From Blasia pusilla (Eukaryota > Marchantiophyta > Marchantiopsida > Blasiales), in contig CM114272.1 of the NCBI GenBank assembly GCA_050084515.1, positions 37,076,001 through 37,140,000 on the forward strand: 64,000 nucleotides of DNA, in the 5' to 3' direction. Below the pieces are notes generated by a model. It had not been told where the DNA came from, searched no databases, and saw only the letters and a list, made by a program, of their open reading frames with translations. Positions within the stretch are counted from its first letter, which is position 1; each line of letters starts with the position of its first letter. The translations under genes and the position numbers were made by a program. Below, piece after piece: positions 1 through 9,509 of the stretch.

Positions 1-180
1 CATGGACCTGAATTGTTTGACTTGGATTTTGAGTCTTGGTATGGCGAGCGTCGACTTCGGACTATGTCTGCAAGTGCGTCTTCCACCCTTGTAATGAGCT
101 CGATGGCTACCGGGGACGGTAGAGGCATCGGTGGGGCGCAGGAGAGTAGTATTTTGCATCCTTGGAGTAGATGGGGGATG
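1..180 (+). pseudogene. DNMT C-terminal end (motif X), copy A
   Basis: The first 60 bases encode MDLNCLTWILSLGM, which matches the methyltransferase C terminus of copy B at 7570-7620. There it follows the motif IX region. This is the motif X region of a C5-cytosine methyltransferase, and the catalytic part lies left of the window. The following ~150 bases are the linker to reverse transcriptase, without a recognisable domain. Identification rests on the homologous complete copy. Confidence 0.7.
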
Positions 181-329
181 TAATGGTGGGCATGTGGAGT
201 TGGTTGCTCATCTTTGGTGGAGGAGTTATTTGCTCGAGATGATGGTGTAGCTAAGGGTGTACCATCTTGTGAGGGGGTTGCGTGAGCGACCAATGGCATA
301 AATCCTCTCCCTCTAGTGTGCCAAAGTGG

Positions 330-1290
330 AGGAGACTTGGGAGCCATTACTTGGGCCCAAGCTTACGGGAGGTGAGAAACGACGCTGACACAGTTCCTAC
401 GTGCTTATAAGAGTTGTTTTGCCTTTAGCATGAAGGAGTTGGGTTCTCTGGTTGGACCCGGTATACGGATTGATTTGGCTAGTGATACGCTAATCTTTCG
501 TCGTCCCTACCGATATAGTGATATGGAGAGGGACTTGATTGAGAGTAGGACGTTGGACCTTTTGGAGGCTGGATTAGTGGAGTTGTCGCATGGAGAGTAT
601 GCATCGCCCTTTGTCATGCTGCTAAAAAGGATATGCATGGCAACTACACGGATAGGCGGATGTGTGGAGATTACCGTCCTATCAATCGGCAAACCAAGGC
701 CGATAGGTATGCCATGCCTACACCGAGGAGATCTTTGATGTGGTGGGGACAGAAAAGATTTTCAGATACTTTGGATCTTGGCAGGATACCATCAATTGCC
801 GATTCGGGAGAGTGACAAGGCCAAGACATCATTTTGGGGTGTCAACTCTCATGGCAAGGGATTGTTTGTACCAGTGGAAATTCTTACCCTTTGGGTTGAA
901 GATGCACCTGCCGAGTTTCAAAGAGTGATGGACGGGATCCTAGGGGTTGGATTTTGTTCGGTGTTACATTGATGATATCTTGGTGTTGATAACACGGTGG
1001 AGGAGCATTAGATACATTTGCAGATGGTGTTTGAGCGGTTGAAAGCTCATGGTCTACGTTTGCATCCAGGAAAGTGTAAGTTCTTCCATGAGGATGTTGA
1101 GTACTTGGGTCATGTGATCTATCCAGGTGGTTTGGGAGTTCAAAGCAAGCAAAGGTGGAGGCTATTGCACTTATTCGCGTCCGATAGATGTGAGTAGAGT
1201 TCGAGCATTCATGGGATTGGCGAACTACTATCGGAGGTATGTGAAGGGATTTAGTGCTATGGCAAAGCCTTTGAACCAATTTCTGAAATC
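330..1290 (+). pseudogene. Reverse transcriptase, copy A
   Basis: Broken Ty3/gypsy reverse transcriptase. The N-terminal part reads TPIFRRPYRYSD-like residues, then DRRMCGDYRPINRQT (633-700). A frameshifted FLPFGL/AEFQRVMD segment follows (880-930). The active-site YIDD is encoded at 965-976, and the connection carries VRAFMGLANYYRRYVKGFS (1200-1260). At least three frame changes and several stops interrupt it. The usual role is copying element RNA into cDNA; this copy cannot make an intact enzyme. Confidence 0.85.
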
Positions 1291-1299
1291 AGATCAAGA

Positions 1300-1800
1300 G
1301 TGGCAATGGGAGATGATCGGGAGAGAGCTTTTGTGGAGCTTAAGGCCCAGTTGGTGGCGGCGCCTATCTTGAGGAGACCTATAAGAGGGCGCCCATTTCA
1401 GTTACACACTAATTGGAGTAGGTTGGGACTTGGAGCGGTGTTGACACAACATGATGATGAGCACATGGAGTTTGTGGTGGCCTATGCAAGTCGTTCGAAT
1501 AATGCAAGGAGTCGCGCTATAGTTCATATGAGGGAGAGTGCTTGGCAAGAGTGTGGGTGGGCACACTTTAGGTGTTACTTGTTTGGCACACAGTTTACCC
1601 TTGTTACTGATCACCAGCCGCTCAAGTGGTTGATGGAGTCGGACAAGCTTACAGGGAAGCTTGCACGGTGGGCTCTTATCTTACAGGAGCGTGACTTCCA
1701 GGTGGTACATAGACCTGGAGTTGCCAATCTTGATGCTGATGGGTTGAGTAGGAACCCATGTACTAGCCAAGAGGATACAACTGGGGCTAGATGGCATGGC
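1300..1800 (+). pseudogene. RNase H domain, copy A
   Basis: RNase H of the Ty3/gypsy pol. It lies within an open stretch that continues into integrase (1300-2448). The first strand reads LHTNWSRLGLGAVLTQHDD; sister copies have TDWS here, so the first catalytic Asp is changed to Asn. Later residues include YASRSNNA, HFRCYLFG and LVTDHQPLKWLM, and the ADGLSRNPC motif ends the domain. The open frame is long, but the active-site change argues against activity. Confidence 0.8.
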
Positions 1801-2850
1801 GAGGTTGATGAGGAGATGGTGCCACGTTGGCATGCATCCGCCTTTTTATGTTGGTTAGGGGTGGACTCTAGTATGGAGGACCACATGATATCTTACTCTA
1901 GTCAGAGGGTAGATGGCCAGCCTTCAGATCCTAAGGTTGGAGATGGTGGTACGGATCAGCGTGATATTCATGATGATGCGTTGGTGTTGGAGTTCCTACG
2001 GACCACTAGGGTGCCAGGCATAGTGAGTGCCAAGGAGCGAGACCATGTTCTTCAACGTGCTAAGAGGTATCGATTGGAGGGAACACATATTCTCCGCGTA
2101 TGGGAGGATGGTAGAGTACGAGTAGTGCCACATTTGGCTCAGAGAGAGCGCATTGTGCGACATGCCCATGAGGAGTTGGGACATTTTGGGGTAAAGCGTA
2201 CGTATAGCTTACTCCTTGGCCAGTATTGGTGGCGTGGCATGCATACTCAGTGCAGCAGATTGGTGTCACGTTGTATGGTTTGTGACCGGGTGAGGGCATC
2301 ATTTAATGCCCCTACACCACAATTACACCCCTTGCCTATTATGGGGTTGGGTTACCGTTGGAGTGTGGACTTTTGCGGGACCGTTCGTTGGTTCACGACA
2401 TCATCGATATGTGTTGGTGATGGTGGAGCACTTCTCCAAGTGGATTGAGTTGGTGGCATTACGGACAAGGCAAGTGAGGAACGGCGTATGCGTTTCTGGA
2501 TAGAGTGCTTAGTCATTTTGGTGCACCGGCTGAAGTGTTGACCGACCGGGTCTGAGTTTCAGGGTGAGTTTCAGGTCTTGTGTGACAAGGCGTTGATTGA
2601 TCATCGGACCATGTCTCGAGATCATCCAGGCGGATGGTTTGGCTGAGCGTGTGGTTCAGACGGTGAAGAGGGCATTACGCAAGTATGGCCTCTGAAGGGC
2701 ATCTTGAGACCAGGATATTCGAGTTGCCATGGTTAGCCATGGGGTATAGGTTCGATCGCCAAGCATCCTTGGCTTCCTTCTCACCTTATTTTTCTGTTAT
2801 ACGGCCGAGATCCGGACTTGCCAACAAAGCAATTGTCGGGAGTCTAGTGA
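1801..2850 (+). pseudogene. Integrase, copy A
   Basis: Ty3/gypsy DDE integrase. The N-terminal zinc domain reads HAHEELGHFGVKRTY ... CMVCDRVRASFN (HHCC, 2158-2310). The core begins at LPIMGLGYRWSVDF (first catalytic Asp, about 2365). Frameshifts follow near 2400 and 2470. The second Asp region (a VLTD-like segment at about 2530-2560) and the Glu region (about 2620-2660) survive in other frames. It ended in a GPY/F-type module that leads into the PHD finger. Confidence 0.8.
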
Positions 2851-2859
2851 GGTGGTGAA

Positions 2860-3407
2860 CCTTGATGACCCAGAGATGTGGATGAGGGTGTGTTCTCGCG
2901 GCGGAGCTCTTTCGGAGAGTTATGCCAATGACCTTTGAGAATCTTGCCATTGCTCAACACAGGATACGTTGCGGTATGCAACCATTCGGGTGGAGGTTAT
3001 CGACCATAGATTTGTAGGTTCCATGTGGGGGACTATGTCTATTTGCAGCAGATTGCCCCGACAACGTTGGATGTGACGGCAGGCCGCACTATTTTACGAG
3101 TCCGTGAGGTGTTAGCTTCTAGAGTTCTTATGTTGGAGGGTCGTGATGGAGTTGTTTGGAAGGACCATGTGCGTAATTGTGCGCCATGTCATCTTCCAAA
3201 TGTGGATGGTACTGTTGACCCAAGCTTAGCCATGATACGTGCTAGCTTGAGGTGCATGTTGTGTGGGTCTGCTGGTAACGCAACCCATATGTTGGTGTGT
3301 GATCGGTGTTCTAGGGGTTGGCACATGATGTGTTTGACTCCACGTTTGGATGTTGTTCCCTCTTTGGAAGGTGGGTTTGTCCTCGATGTACTTAGGAGAG
3401 GTAGATG
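2860..3407 (+). pseudogene. Integrase C-terminal module with PHD finger, copy A
   Basis: Positions 3025-3400 encode the integrase C-terminal module (GDYVYLQQ, then ILRVREVL, then VVWKDHVRNCAPCHLPN) followed by a PHD-type zinc finger. The finger shows CMLCG, VCDRC, GWHMMC, and finally WVCPRC, which is reached only after a one-base frameshift near 3370. The order Cys-Cys, Cys-Cys, His-Cys, Cys-Cys with a Trp two residues before the last pair is the PHD signature. PHD fingers usually read histone H3 tails; a role in targeting integration is inference. Confidence 0.8.
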
Positions 3408-3556
3408 ACTTGATCTTTGCATGATATGGATTACAGATGTGCGACTAACGATGGGGCAACCTAGCACCCGGCCTTCTGATTCGGGCATCCAAGAAGGTGT
3501 ATAGCATGTAGTAGATGTATAGGGCTACCTGGGAGTTAGAGGGACCTACCCTTGAT

Positions 3557-3567
3557 TAGGGGGCGAG
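3557..3567 (+). other. G-rich polypurine-like tract, copy A
   Basis: A short tract AGGGGGCGAG lies immediately upstream of block B1. Copies B, C, D and E have G-rich tracts at the same place. In LTR retrotransposons the polypurine tract primes plus-strand DNA and directly precedes the 3' LTR, so the replicated right-hand unit probably begins at B1. Confidence 0.5.
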
Positions 3568-3670
3568 TTGTGGTACACTTGCGTTTGTGGATACTCGTCT
3601 ATGTTATGTATGTATGTGCGTATGGTATGTCGATGATGTATGTTGTATGACGATGTGGATTCGCACGATA
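3568..3670 (+). repeat. Terminal block B1, copy A
   Basis: A ~103-bp block starting TTGTGGTACACTTGCG and ending CACGATA. It is nearly identical to 4043-4147 (B2): the only differences are a 2-bp and a 1-bp indel and a few transitions. Two bases (tt) separate it from block A2. The last ~35 bases (TATGTTGTATGACGATG... CACGATA) resemble the B ends of the other copies; the first part is specific to copy A. Confidence 0.85.
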
Positions 3671-3672
3671 TT

Positions 3673-4041
3673 TGTCATGACCATACGGATTATGTCGTAG
3701 AGTATGGTGTCTTTGGTAGAGGCCATTCCTTATGTAGGACCGTAGTGGCTTGGTAGAGATGCGGTTCCATACATAGGGTTGGGGGTTACTCACTTGGGGG
3801 TGACTTTCCCAGTAGGGCCCGCTCTTAGGTTGGAGGATATAAGGTGGCTTGCCCTCAAAGAACAGTCCGTTCTTTGAGTTGAGCCTGTTGCGTTGGGAGT
3901 TAGCCTTGGTAGTGAGTAGAGCTCTTGGCTATGGTGTTTCCCGCAAGCTTCGACCTAGATTCTCCCATCGTGGAGTGGGTTTGGCTCGATTGTATGTGAT
4001 TGTAAATGTGTTTTATGACAGTAGGTCTTTCACGGATTTCA
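3673..4041 (+). repeat. Terminal block A2 (LTR-like body), copy A
   Basis: A 369-bp unit beginning TGTCATGACC and ending GATTTCA, so it has TG...CA ends. It lies between two copies of block B. It contains a TATA-like element at 3838-3843, consistent with promoter-bearing U3/R DNA. The sequence is not recognisably similar to the A blocks of copies C and D beyond the first bases. Confidence 0.7.
3838..3843 (+). promoter_or_regulatory. TATA-like box in block A2, copy A
   Basis: TATAAG within GAGGATATAAGG lies ~165 bp into the LTR-like block, a plausible position for the element promoter. Only the motif supports it. Confidence 0.35.
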
Positions 4042-4042
4042 G

Positions 4043-4147
4043 TTGTGGTACACTTGCGTTTGTGGATACTCTCGTCTATGTTATGTATATATGTGCGTAT
4101 GGTATGTCAGCGATGTATGTTGTATGATGATGTGGATTTGCACGACA
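4043..4147 (+). repeat. Terminal block B2, copy A (right end of element)
   Basis: The second copy of the ~105-bp B block, ending TTTGCACGACA at 4147. The sequence changes at once to gag coding DNA of copy B. The same CACGACA end is followed by unrelated DNA at 11342 and, on the minus strand, at 28050 and 29220. CACGACA is therefore the real right terminus of the family. Confidence 0.8.
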
Positions 4148-5414
4148 GGGTCTCCACGTGAGAGAACACCTCGATCTCGACCTCCACCTCGACCTCCATC
4201 TCGTACGTCTACCAGTACCGGGAAGGGGACCGCGTAGGTTTTCGGGTGCTATAGGCACCATAGAGCTACACGACTTCATTGCGGAGTTTAGGAGTTGGTG
4301 TGACTCACAGCAGGCTAGGAACTCTAGAGAGTTCAACTCGTTTACATCATGGAGCGGTATGTTCCAGCATTTAGAGGGGGCACCCATGGACGATTACCAT
4401 GAGTTCTCCCACAGATATGCCCAAGAGATTGAGGCATGGCGACTCTACTACGACCCACATTATGTGTCATGGACGGAGCCGTTCCCAGATGAGGAGGAGG
4501 AGTCAGGAGAGGCTACTTCCTCTTCCACTAGTGACGTTTTAGGAGGGGTCACTCGTACTGGAGCAGTTGCACCATCTAGTCGGGTTCGTCCCAGGTTCAA
4601 CCCCGTGGTTGAGTTCTTTGCTGAGTTGAGGGCGAGCTACCAGGGGGTACGGACGAAGAAGTTGCGCAGCATCCATGACTTCCAGAGGCGCCCGGGTGAG
4701 AGTTTGCGTGAGGCTTACACTCGCTTGCGCCGATTGATCAACATCACTCAGGGGGTGACAGAGGCTCGCGCTATCCAATCATGCTATGCAATGTTGGACC
4801 GGACCCTACGGATATGGGTGCGGGAGGGGGTGATTCTTATGAACACCTCCCCTACGTTGAGAGATGTTTTTAGGACCGCCGAGAACATTGAGTGCAACAT
4901 GGCGGAGTGGAGCGTAGCCACCATGGGTTTTGGGCGAGAGCAATTGCGATTGTCTGCATTACCTGTGCAGCATCGCGGACTCCGAGATAGGTTGACAGTG
5001 GCACCACGAGCTCAGGGAGCATATCGAGTAGCCGGTCCGGGTGGGCCTTCAGATCGTACACCATGTGGTCCAGTTGGGGGACGAGGAGCTGGAGTTTCCC
5101 GACAAGATGGTGGAACTTCCCGTGGAGGAGGTAGAGTCCTACCACCTCGACGCGTCAAGGGAGATGCGGGGCGTGAGGCTAGGATGGCTGATCAGATACA
5201 TCAACTACATGAGCAGATTTCCGCTATGGCATTGAGATTACCCGATGTCAGATCTATGGCATCGAAATCATATGGAGCAGCCAGAGATATGGAGGATCCT
5301 TGTTGGACGTGCGGGGTTGCCCAGATGGAAGCAGCCGCAGTTGTGACACGTGGAGCAGCTGCAGAGTTGGATCCACAACGAGGGGAAGCCAAGAAAGAGA
5401 CTAGGCTTCCTTAG
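4148..5414 (+). pseudogene. Gag, copy B (N-terminally truncated)
   Basis: A 418-codon open frame (4158-5414). Residues from ~35 on resemble retrotransposon Gag: GAIGTIELHDFIAEFRSWCD, FNSFTSWSGMFQHLEG, then a helical segment FQRRPGESLREAYTRLRRLI typical of the Ty3/gypsy capsid domain. The same region in copy D starts at ~46410. The true N terminus was removed by the copy A insertion, so the ATG at 4158 is fortuitous. A CWTCG near 5310 is not the CCHC knuckle; that knuckle is seen in D (47270-47320) but not here. Gag would form the particle around element RNA. Confidence 0.75.
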
Positions 5415-5471
5415 TCTTTCACGTTTTTCGAGGCAATGAGGACCCCATCAATGGGTCTTGATTAGAGTTCC

Positions 5472-6300
5472 TTGAGAGTTGGTGATGTTATTGGTGTGCA
5501 CGCACGAAGGGCGATGGGAGAAGCGAGTGCGACGTCTCCTATTGTTGATGCTTATGAGGGGCATGTGTCGAGCACGTTGTTGGGGACGACCACCATTCTG
5601 TACCGCGCTCCTTTATTTTATGCTTCCGATATTATGACCTTGGGGAGTACGCCCGCCGAGGCTTTTCGGCTGGCTGCTATGCTATGTGAGCGTGGAGTTG
5701 GAGTTCTTGCATCACATTCAGAGGTGATTGCAGAGGAGGTGATGGAATTGCCCTTGGAGCGGTTCCTCGGGCCGTCCACGTCAGATTCATGGCAGGCTGC
5801 GGCTGCTAGGATGGCGGAGATGCCCGCTAGACCCGCGATAGAGTGTGCCATGGCTACTCCTGGTGTTGTGTTACTGGATAACCGAGGAGCAGTCTTCCAG
5901 TTGGTTAGTCCCAGAGGTAGAGCTTTTAGTCCACAGCGCGTCTTGTTGGATTCAGGAGCGCAACCCTTGATGTTGGGGAAAGCGTCATTCAGAGGATTGG
6001 GATTGACGAGAGCCCATGTGGAGCGTTGTCCATCCCGGATATAGACATCCTTGGGTGGAGCGAGTATCACATAGTATATCACCCGACAGGAGGTCGTGGT
6101 GAGGATTCGCACGGGACATCCTATAGATGAGTCCGTGGTGCGACCCAAGGCGATAGTGACTGATGCAAAGTCCTCCAACGTCTTGGTTGGTGGAGCAGTG
6201 TTATCCCCGATGGGGTTTTCCTTGGATTACTGGGAGGAAACAGCGTCCTACAGACCATGATGGCATTCACGTGATGGGTGCCTTAGTTGATTACCCGTTC
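5472..6300 (+). pseudogene. Aspartic protease region and linker, copy B
   Basis: The open frame 5472-6044 ends with RVLLDSGAQPLMLGKASF, a retropepsin-like active site (DSGA) at about 5945-5965. About 150 residues precede it (FYASDIMTLGSTPAEAFRLA, a DLP-like LPLERFLGPSTSDSW segment) and are shared with copies C and D. A stop follows at 6042. Beyond it the reading continues as a protease-like C-terminal part (NVLVGGAVL, DYWEETASY). The enzyme would cleave the Gag-Pol polyprotein. Confidence 0.7.
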
Positions 6301-7740
6301 GATGCACAGGTGCAGTGATCAAGCAACGGCCAGGAGAGATGGCGACCTTAGCAGCATTTAGCAGTGCCATCACTTGGCCTAGTTATTTGATTGAGGGACA
6401 TGTCCATGCAGAGGATACTCCCATTCCTAAAATTTCTATGGAGAGGAGTGTTATGGTAGCCACATCATTCCGTGGAGGAGAGGTGCCGATGTGGGGCTCG
6501 GCTGAGGAGCTTTGACAATTGGCAGATAAGCACGTGCAGACCGCGTGGAGCCAGGCGTTTGCACCAAAGCGTGGCGGGTCTGAGGAACCCGAGGTAACAG
6601 GGAGTGCTACGATGACACCCTTGGATACCACATCATTGTGTGGTATACCCTGGAGGAGGGTATTTGAGTGTTAGATCTCTTTGGAGGGATTAGCATTGGG
6701 TTAGCTGCTGTTTTGCAGGCAGGAGTGCGAGTACAACATTACCTGTATGTGGAGTGTGATGATGTTGCAAGGCGCATCTCACTACAACATGTGGCGTAGT
6801 TACGCCTACGTTTTCTCGACTTATAATCTGCGTCCGTGGTACAGGGGTACCAGAGTTCATTACCGAGGGATATTTCGTTGCTGGGGGCGCATGACTTAGA
6901 GCGGGTAGGGACCATTGATTTGGTCATTTCCGGTTGGCCATGTCAAGGCCAGTCGAGTGCTAGACGAGGTAGCGGGTTGGCTGACACTCGGTCCAGGTTG
7001 TTTTGGGAGATGTTGAGGGTCTTACGGAAGTTGCAAGAGCACCACTCTCGTTCTCCAGCCTACATTCTGGAGAATGTGCCGATCTTAGGAGAGTCTAGGT
7101 CACGGGTGGGGACGAGTGCTCATTAGGTCCGTGCCTGGATCGGCCCAACAGTGTTCTTGGATGCAGCGAGTGTAGGTTCTAGAGCCCATCGCCCGCGTCT
7201 ATGGTGGACCAACTTGGTGCCCCATGCGGTGTTATGGAGGGCGTATGCGAGAGTGGAGCGCCCCTCCCATTTGTTAGTGGATTCCATTGTGGATCCAGGT
7301 CGTCGCTCACAGGCAGTGAGGCACGATGATCGACCACCATTGACTGTGGTCAACAAGGTAGGCAGGCCGCACGCAGCCTTTCCCACGTTTGTGAGTTTTC
7401 CCGCTTCCTATGCATACAAGGAAGGCCGGTCCTGGCTTGGTTTGGGATGACCAGGTTTAGAGGTTGGTGGAGCCCAACACCGACAAGAGAGAGCGGGCGA
7501 TGGGATTTCCCATAGGAGTGACGACAGTACCATCAGTATCAGAGGCATCACAACGCCATGTCTTGGGTCAAGCAATGGACCTGAATTGCTTGACATGGAT
7601 CCTCAACTTGGGAGTGGTTGAGCAACGTCGTATGAGATTGCGACAGATCGGAGCGGTACGTTGCATTGGTGAGCCCCATGCCAACCAAGATGATGGAGGC
7701 AGTGGCTGGGGGCGAGACCCGAGGAGACCTACACACTAGG
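6301..7740 (+). pseudogene. C5-cytosine DNA methyltransferase domain, copy B
   Basis: A linker (6301-6650) leads into a cytosine-5 methyltransferase. Motif I is LDLFGGISIGLAAV (about 6670-6715, AdoMet binding). Motif IV is DLVISGWPCQGQS (about 6915-6955), with the catalytic Cys in PCQ. Motif VI is ILENVP (about 7060). Motif VIII is RAHRPRLWWTN (about 7180-7215). Motif IX is RERAMGFP (about 7490) and motif X is VLGQAMDLNCLTWIL (about 7560-7605). The linear order excludes the permuted DRM type; IDLVI..PC, RLFWEM and AHRPRLWW look DNMT3-like. Stops (for example at 7124) and a break near 7450 disable it. It lies between protease and RT. Confidence 0.85.
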
Positions 7741-7956
7741 GAAGATCGAGAGAGATACCGTTGGACTTCTTGGGATGTTTTGTAGGTACGCCATGAGATG
7801 ATAGCCACAGCATCGAGCGTGGTTCCAAGCACTACACGTGGAGAAGATCAGAGTTTGCAATTGGCTGCAGGAGAGCGGCCGAGTGTTTTTGTCTGGGACG
7901 GGGTTGCACCATAGCAACCACCGATACCCGCGCCCGAGAGTCCTACCGTAGTCACG

Positions 7957-8950
7957 ATGGAGACTTGGGAGCCAGATATGGGCCCTAAGTTGACAGAAGG
8001 AGAGCGGCGCCGGATACATCAATTCCTCATGAGTTATAGGAGCTGCTTTGTGTTTAGCATGGAGGATTTAGGTACGTTGAAGGGACCAGGATCCGCATTG
8101 AGTTGTCGAGTGATACGCCGATCTTTCGACGATCCTACACGTACAGTGATATGGAGAGAGATCTGATTCAAAGTAGGAGCCAGGACTTTGTCGGAGCAGG
8201 ACTAGTGGAGATGTTGCATGGAGAGTATGCATCTGCCATTGTCATGCCTGCCAAGAAGGATGTGCATGGCAACTGGACGGATAGGCGGATGTGTGGGGAT
8301 TACCGACCTATCAATCGACAGACGAAGTCCGATAGGTTTGCCATGCCCACCCCTGAGGAGATCTTTGATGCGATTGGTCACGCAAAGGTCTTCAATTCAT
8401 TGGATTTGTGAGCCAGATACCATCAACTGCCTATCAGATTGGAGGACAGGCAGAAGACGACATTTTGGGGCATTGATCCTTACTGGAAGGATGGTTTGTA
8501 CCAGTGGCGGTTCTTACCATTTGGGTTAAAGAATGCCCCAGCTGAGTTTCAGAGGGTCATGGATAGGATCTTGGCTGGTTTGGATTTTGCTATGTGTTCT
8601 ATTGATGACATTGTAGTCTTTAGCACCACGGTTGAGGAGCATGAGCGACATCTAGAGGAGGTGTTTCGACGATTGCAATTACATGGGATGAAGCTACATC
8701 CAGGCAAGTGCAAGTTCTTCTACGACCAGATTGAGTACTTGGGTCATACGATATACCCTGGGGGCCTTGGTGTTCAGCAAACGAAGGTAGAGGCTATCTC
8801 ACGCATTCCACGCCCTAGAGATATGAGCCGTGTTCGCGCATTCATGGGATTGGCAAACTTCTATCGGCGGTACGTCAGGAGATTCAGTTCGATTGCGAAG
8901 CCGCTAACCTTGCTGACCAAGGTGGATCACGAGTGGCAATGGGGGGATGA
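7957..8950 (+). pseudogene. Reverse transcriptase, copy B
   Basis: Nearly continuous Ty3/gypsy RT: METWEPDMGPKLTEGERRR (7957), then DRRMCGDYRPINRQTKSDR (8280-8340), then EIFDAIGHAKVFNSLDL with a TGA stop at 8409 where sister copies continue into YHQLP. FLPFGLKNAPAEFQRVMD and the active-site region follow (about 8510-8610). The YIDD box reads SIDD here (Tyr to Ser by one base), although both Asp residues remain. The thumb/connection shows VRAFMGLANFYRRYV (8830-8870). Confidence 0.85.
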
Positions 8951-8969
8951 GTAGGAGCGAGCATTTCTG

Positions 8970-9509
8970 TTGCTCAAGGACAAGTTTACGTCCGCGCCCA
9001 TCTTGAGGAAACCGATCAAGGGGCATCCTTTCCAGTTGCACACAGATTGGAGCATGTTGGGGCTTGGAGCGGTGCTCACCCAGCATGATGATGAGGGTAG
9101 AGAGTTCATGGTGGCTTGCGCTAGCCGCTCGAACAACGCTCCAGAGGCCAAGTATAGCTCGTATGAGGGTGAGTGCTTGGCTGCAGTGTGGGTTGTCGCG
9201 CATTTCAGGTGTTACTTATTCGGCAATCCCTTTACCATCATCACTCATCATCAACCACTGAAGTGGTTGATGGACTCCGAAAAGCTTATAGGGAAGCTTG
9301 CGAGATGGGCTTTGTTGTTGCAAGAGTATGATTTTGAGGTGGTACATAGACTTGGGACGCTCAACCAGGATGCAGATGGGTTGAATCGTAACCCATGCCC
9401 GAGTCAGCGAGATGCGACTGGAGCTCCATGGCATGGAGAGAGTGATGAGGAGTCAGTGCCAGGATGGCACGCGTCAACCTATTTAGGCATGCTGGCTATG
9501 GAGAGCTAG
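8970..9509 (+). pseudogene. RNase H domain, copy B
   Basis: An open 179-codon frame. FQLHTDWSMLGLGAVLTQHD carries the first catalytic Asp, YSSYEGECLAAVW the catalytic Glu, and DADGLNRNPC closes the domain. It is preceded by an in-frame TAG at 8952 that separates it from RT. This is the best-preserved RNase H in the window. It would degrade RNA in RNA:DNA hybrids during reverse transcription. Confidence 0.8.

Larger units (their letters stand above)
1..4147 (+). mobile_element. DNMT/PHD Ty3-gypsy element, copy A (3' part)
   Basis: This is the 3' part of a Ty3/gypsy retrotransposon that enters from the left window edge. Visible in order are the last residues of a cytosine methyltransferase domain, reverse transcriptase, RNase H, integrase, a PHD finger, a G-rich tract and the terminal blocks B1, A2 and B2. 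Its right end is the CACGACA at 4141-4147, after which gag of copy B starts abruptly. I therefore infer that A is inserted in the gag of B. Its 5' end and its target duplication lie outside the window. The coding part is broken by stops and frameshifts, so it is a dead copy. Confidence 0.85.

Noticed and set aside
3673-4041. Plain solo LTR with target duplication
   Set aside because: Flanks are the two B blocks, not a short duplication; the same arrangement recurs in C and D.
6651-7740. Bacterial restriction-modification methyltransferase
   Set aside because: It is embedded between retrotransposon protease and RT in several copies, with DNMT3-like sequence and no restriction gene; contamination is unlikely.
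6836-7740. DRM-type plant methyltransferase
   Set aside because: DRM proteins have permuted motifs; here motif I precedes IV and X is last.
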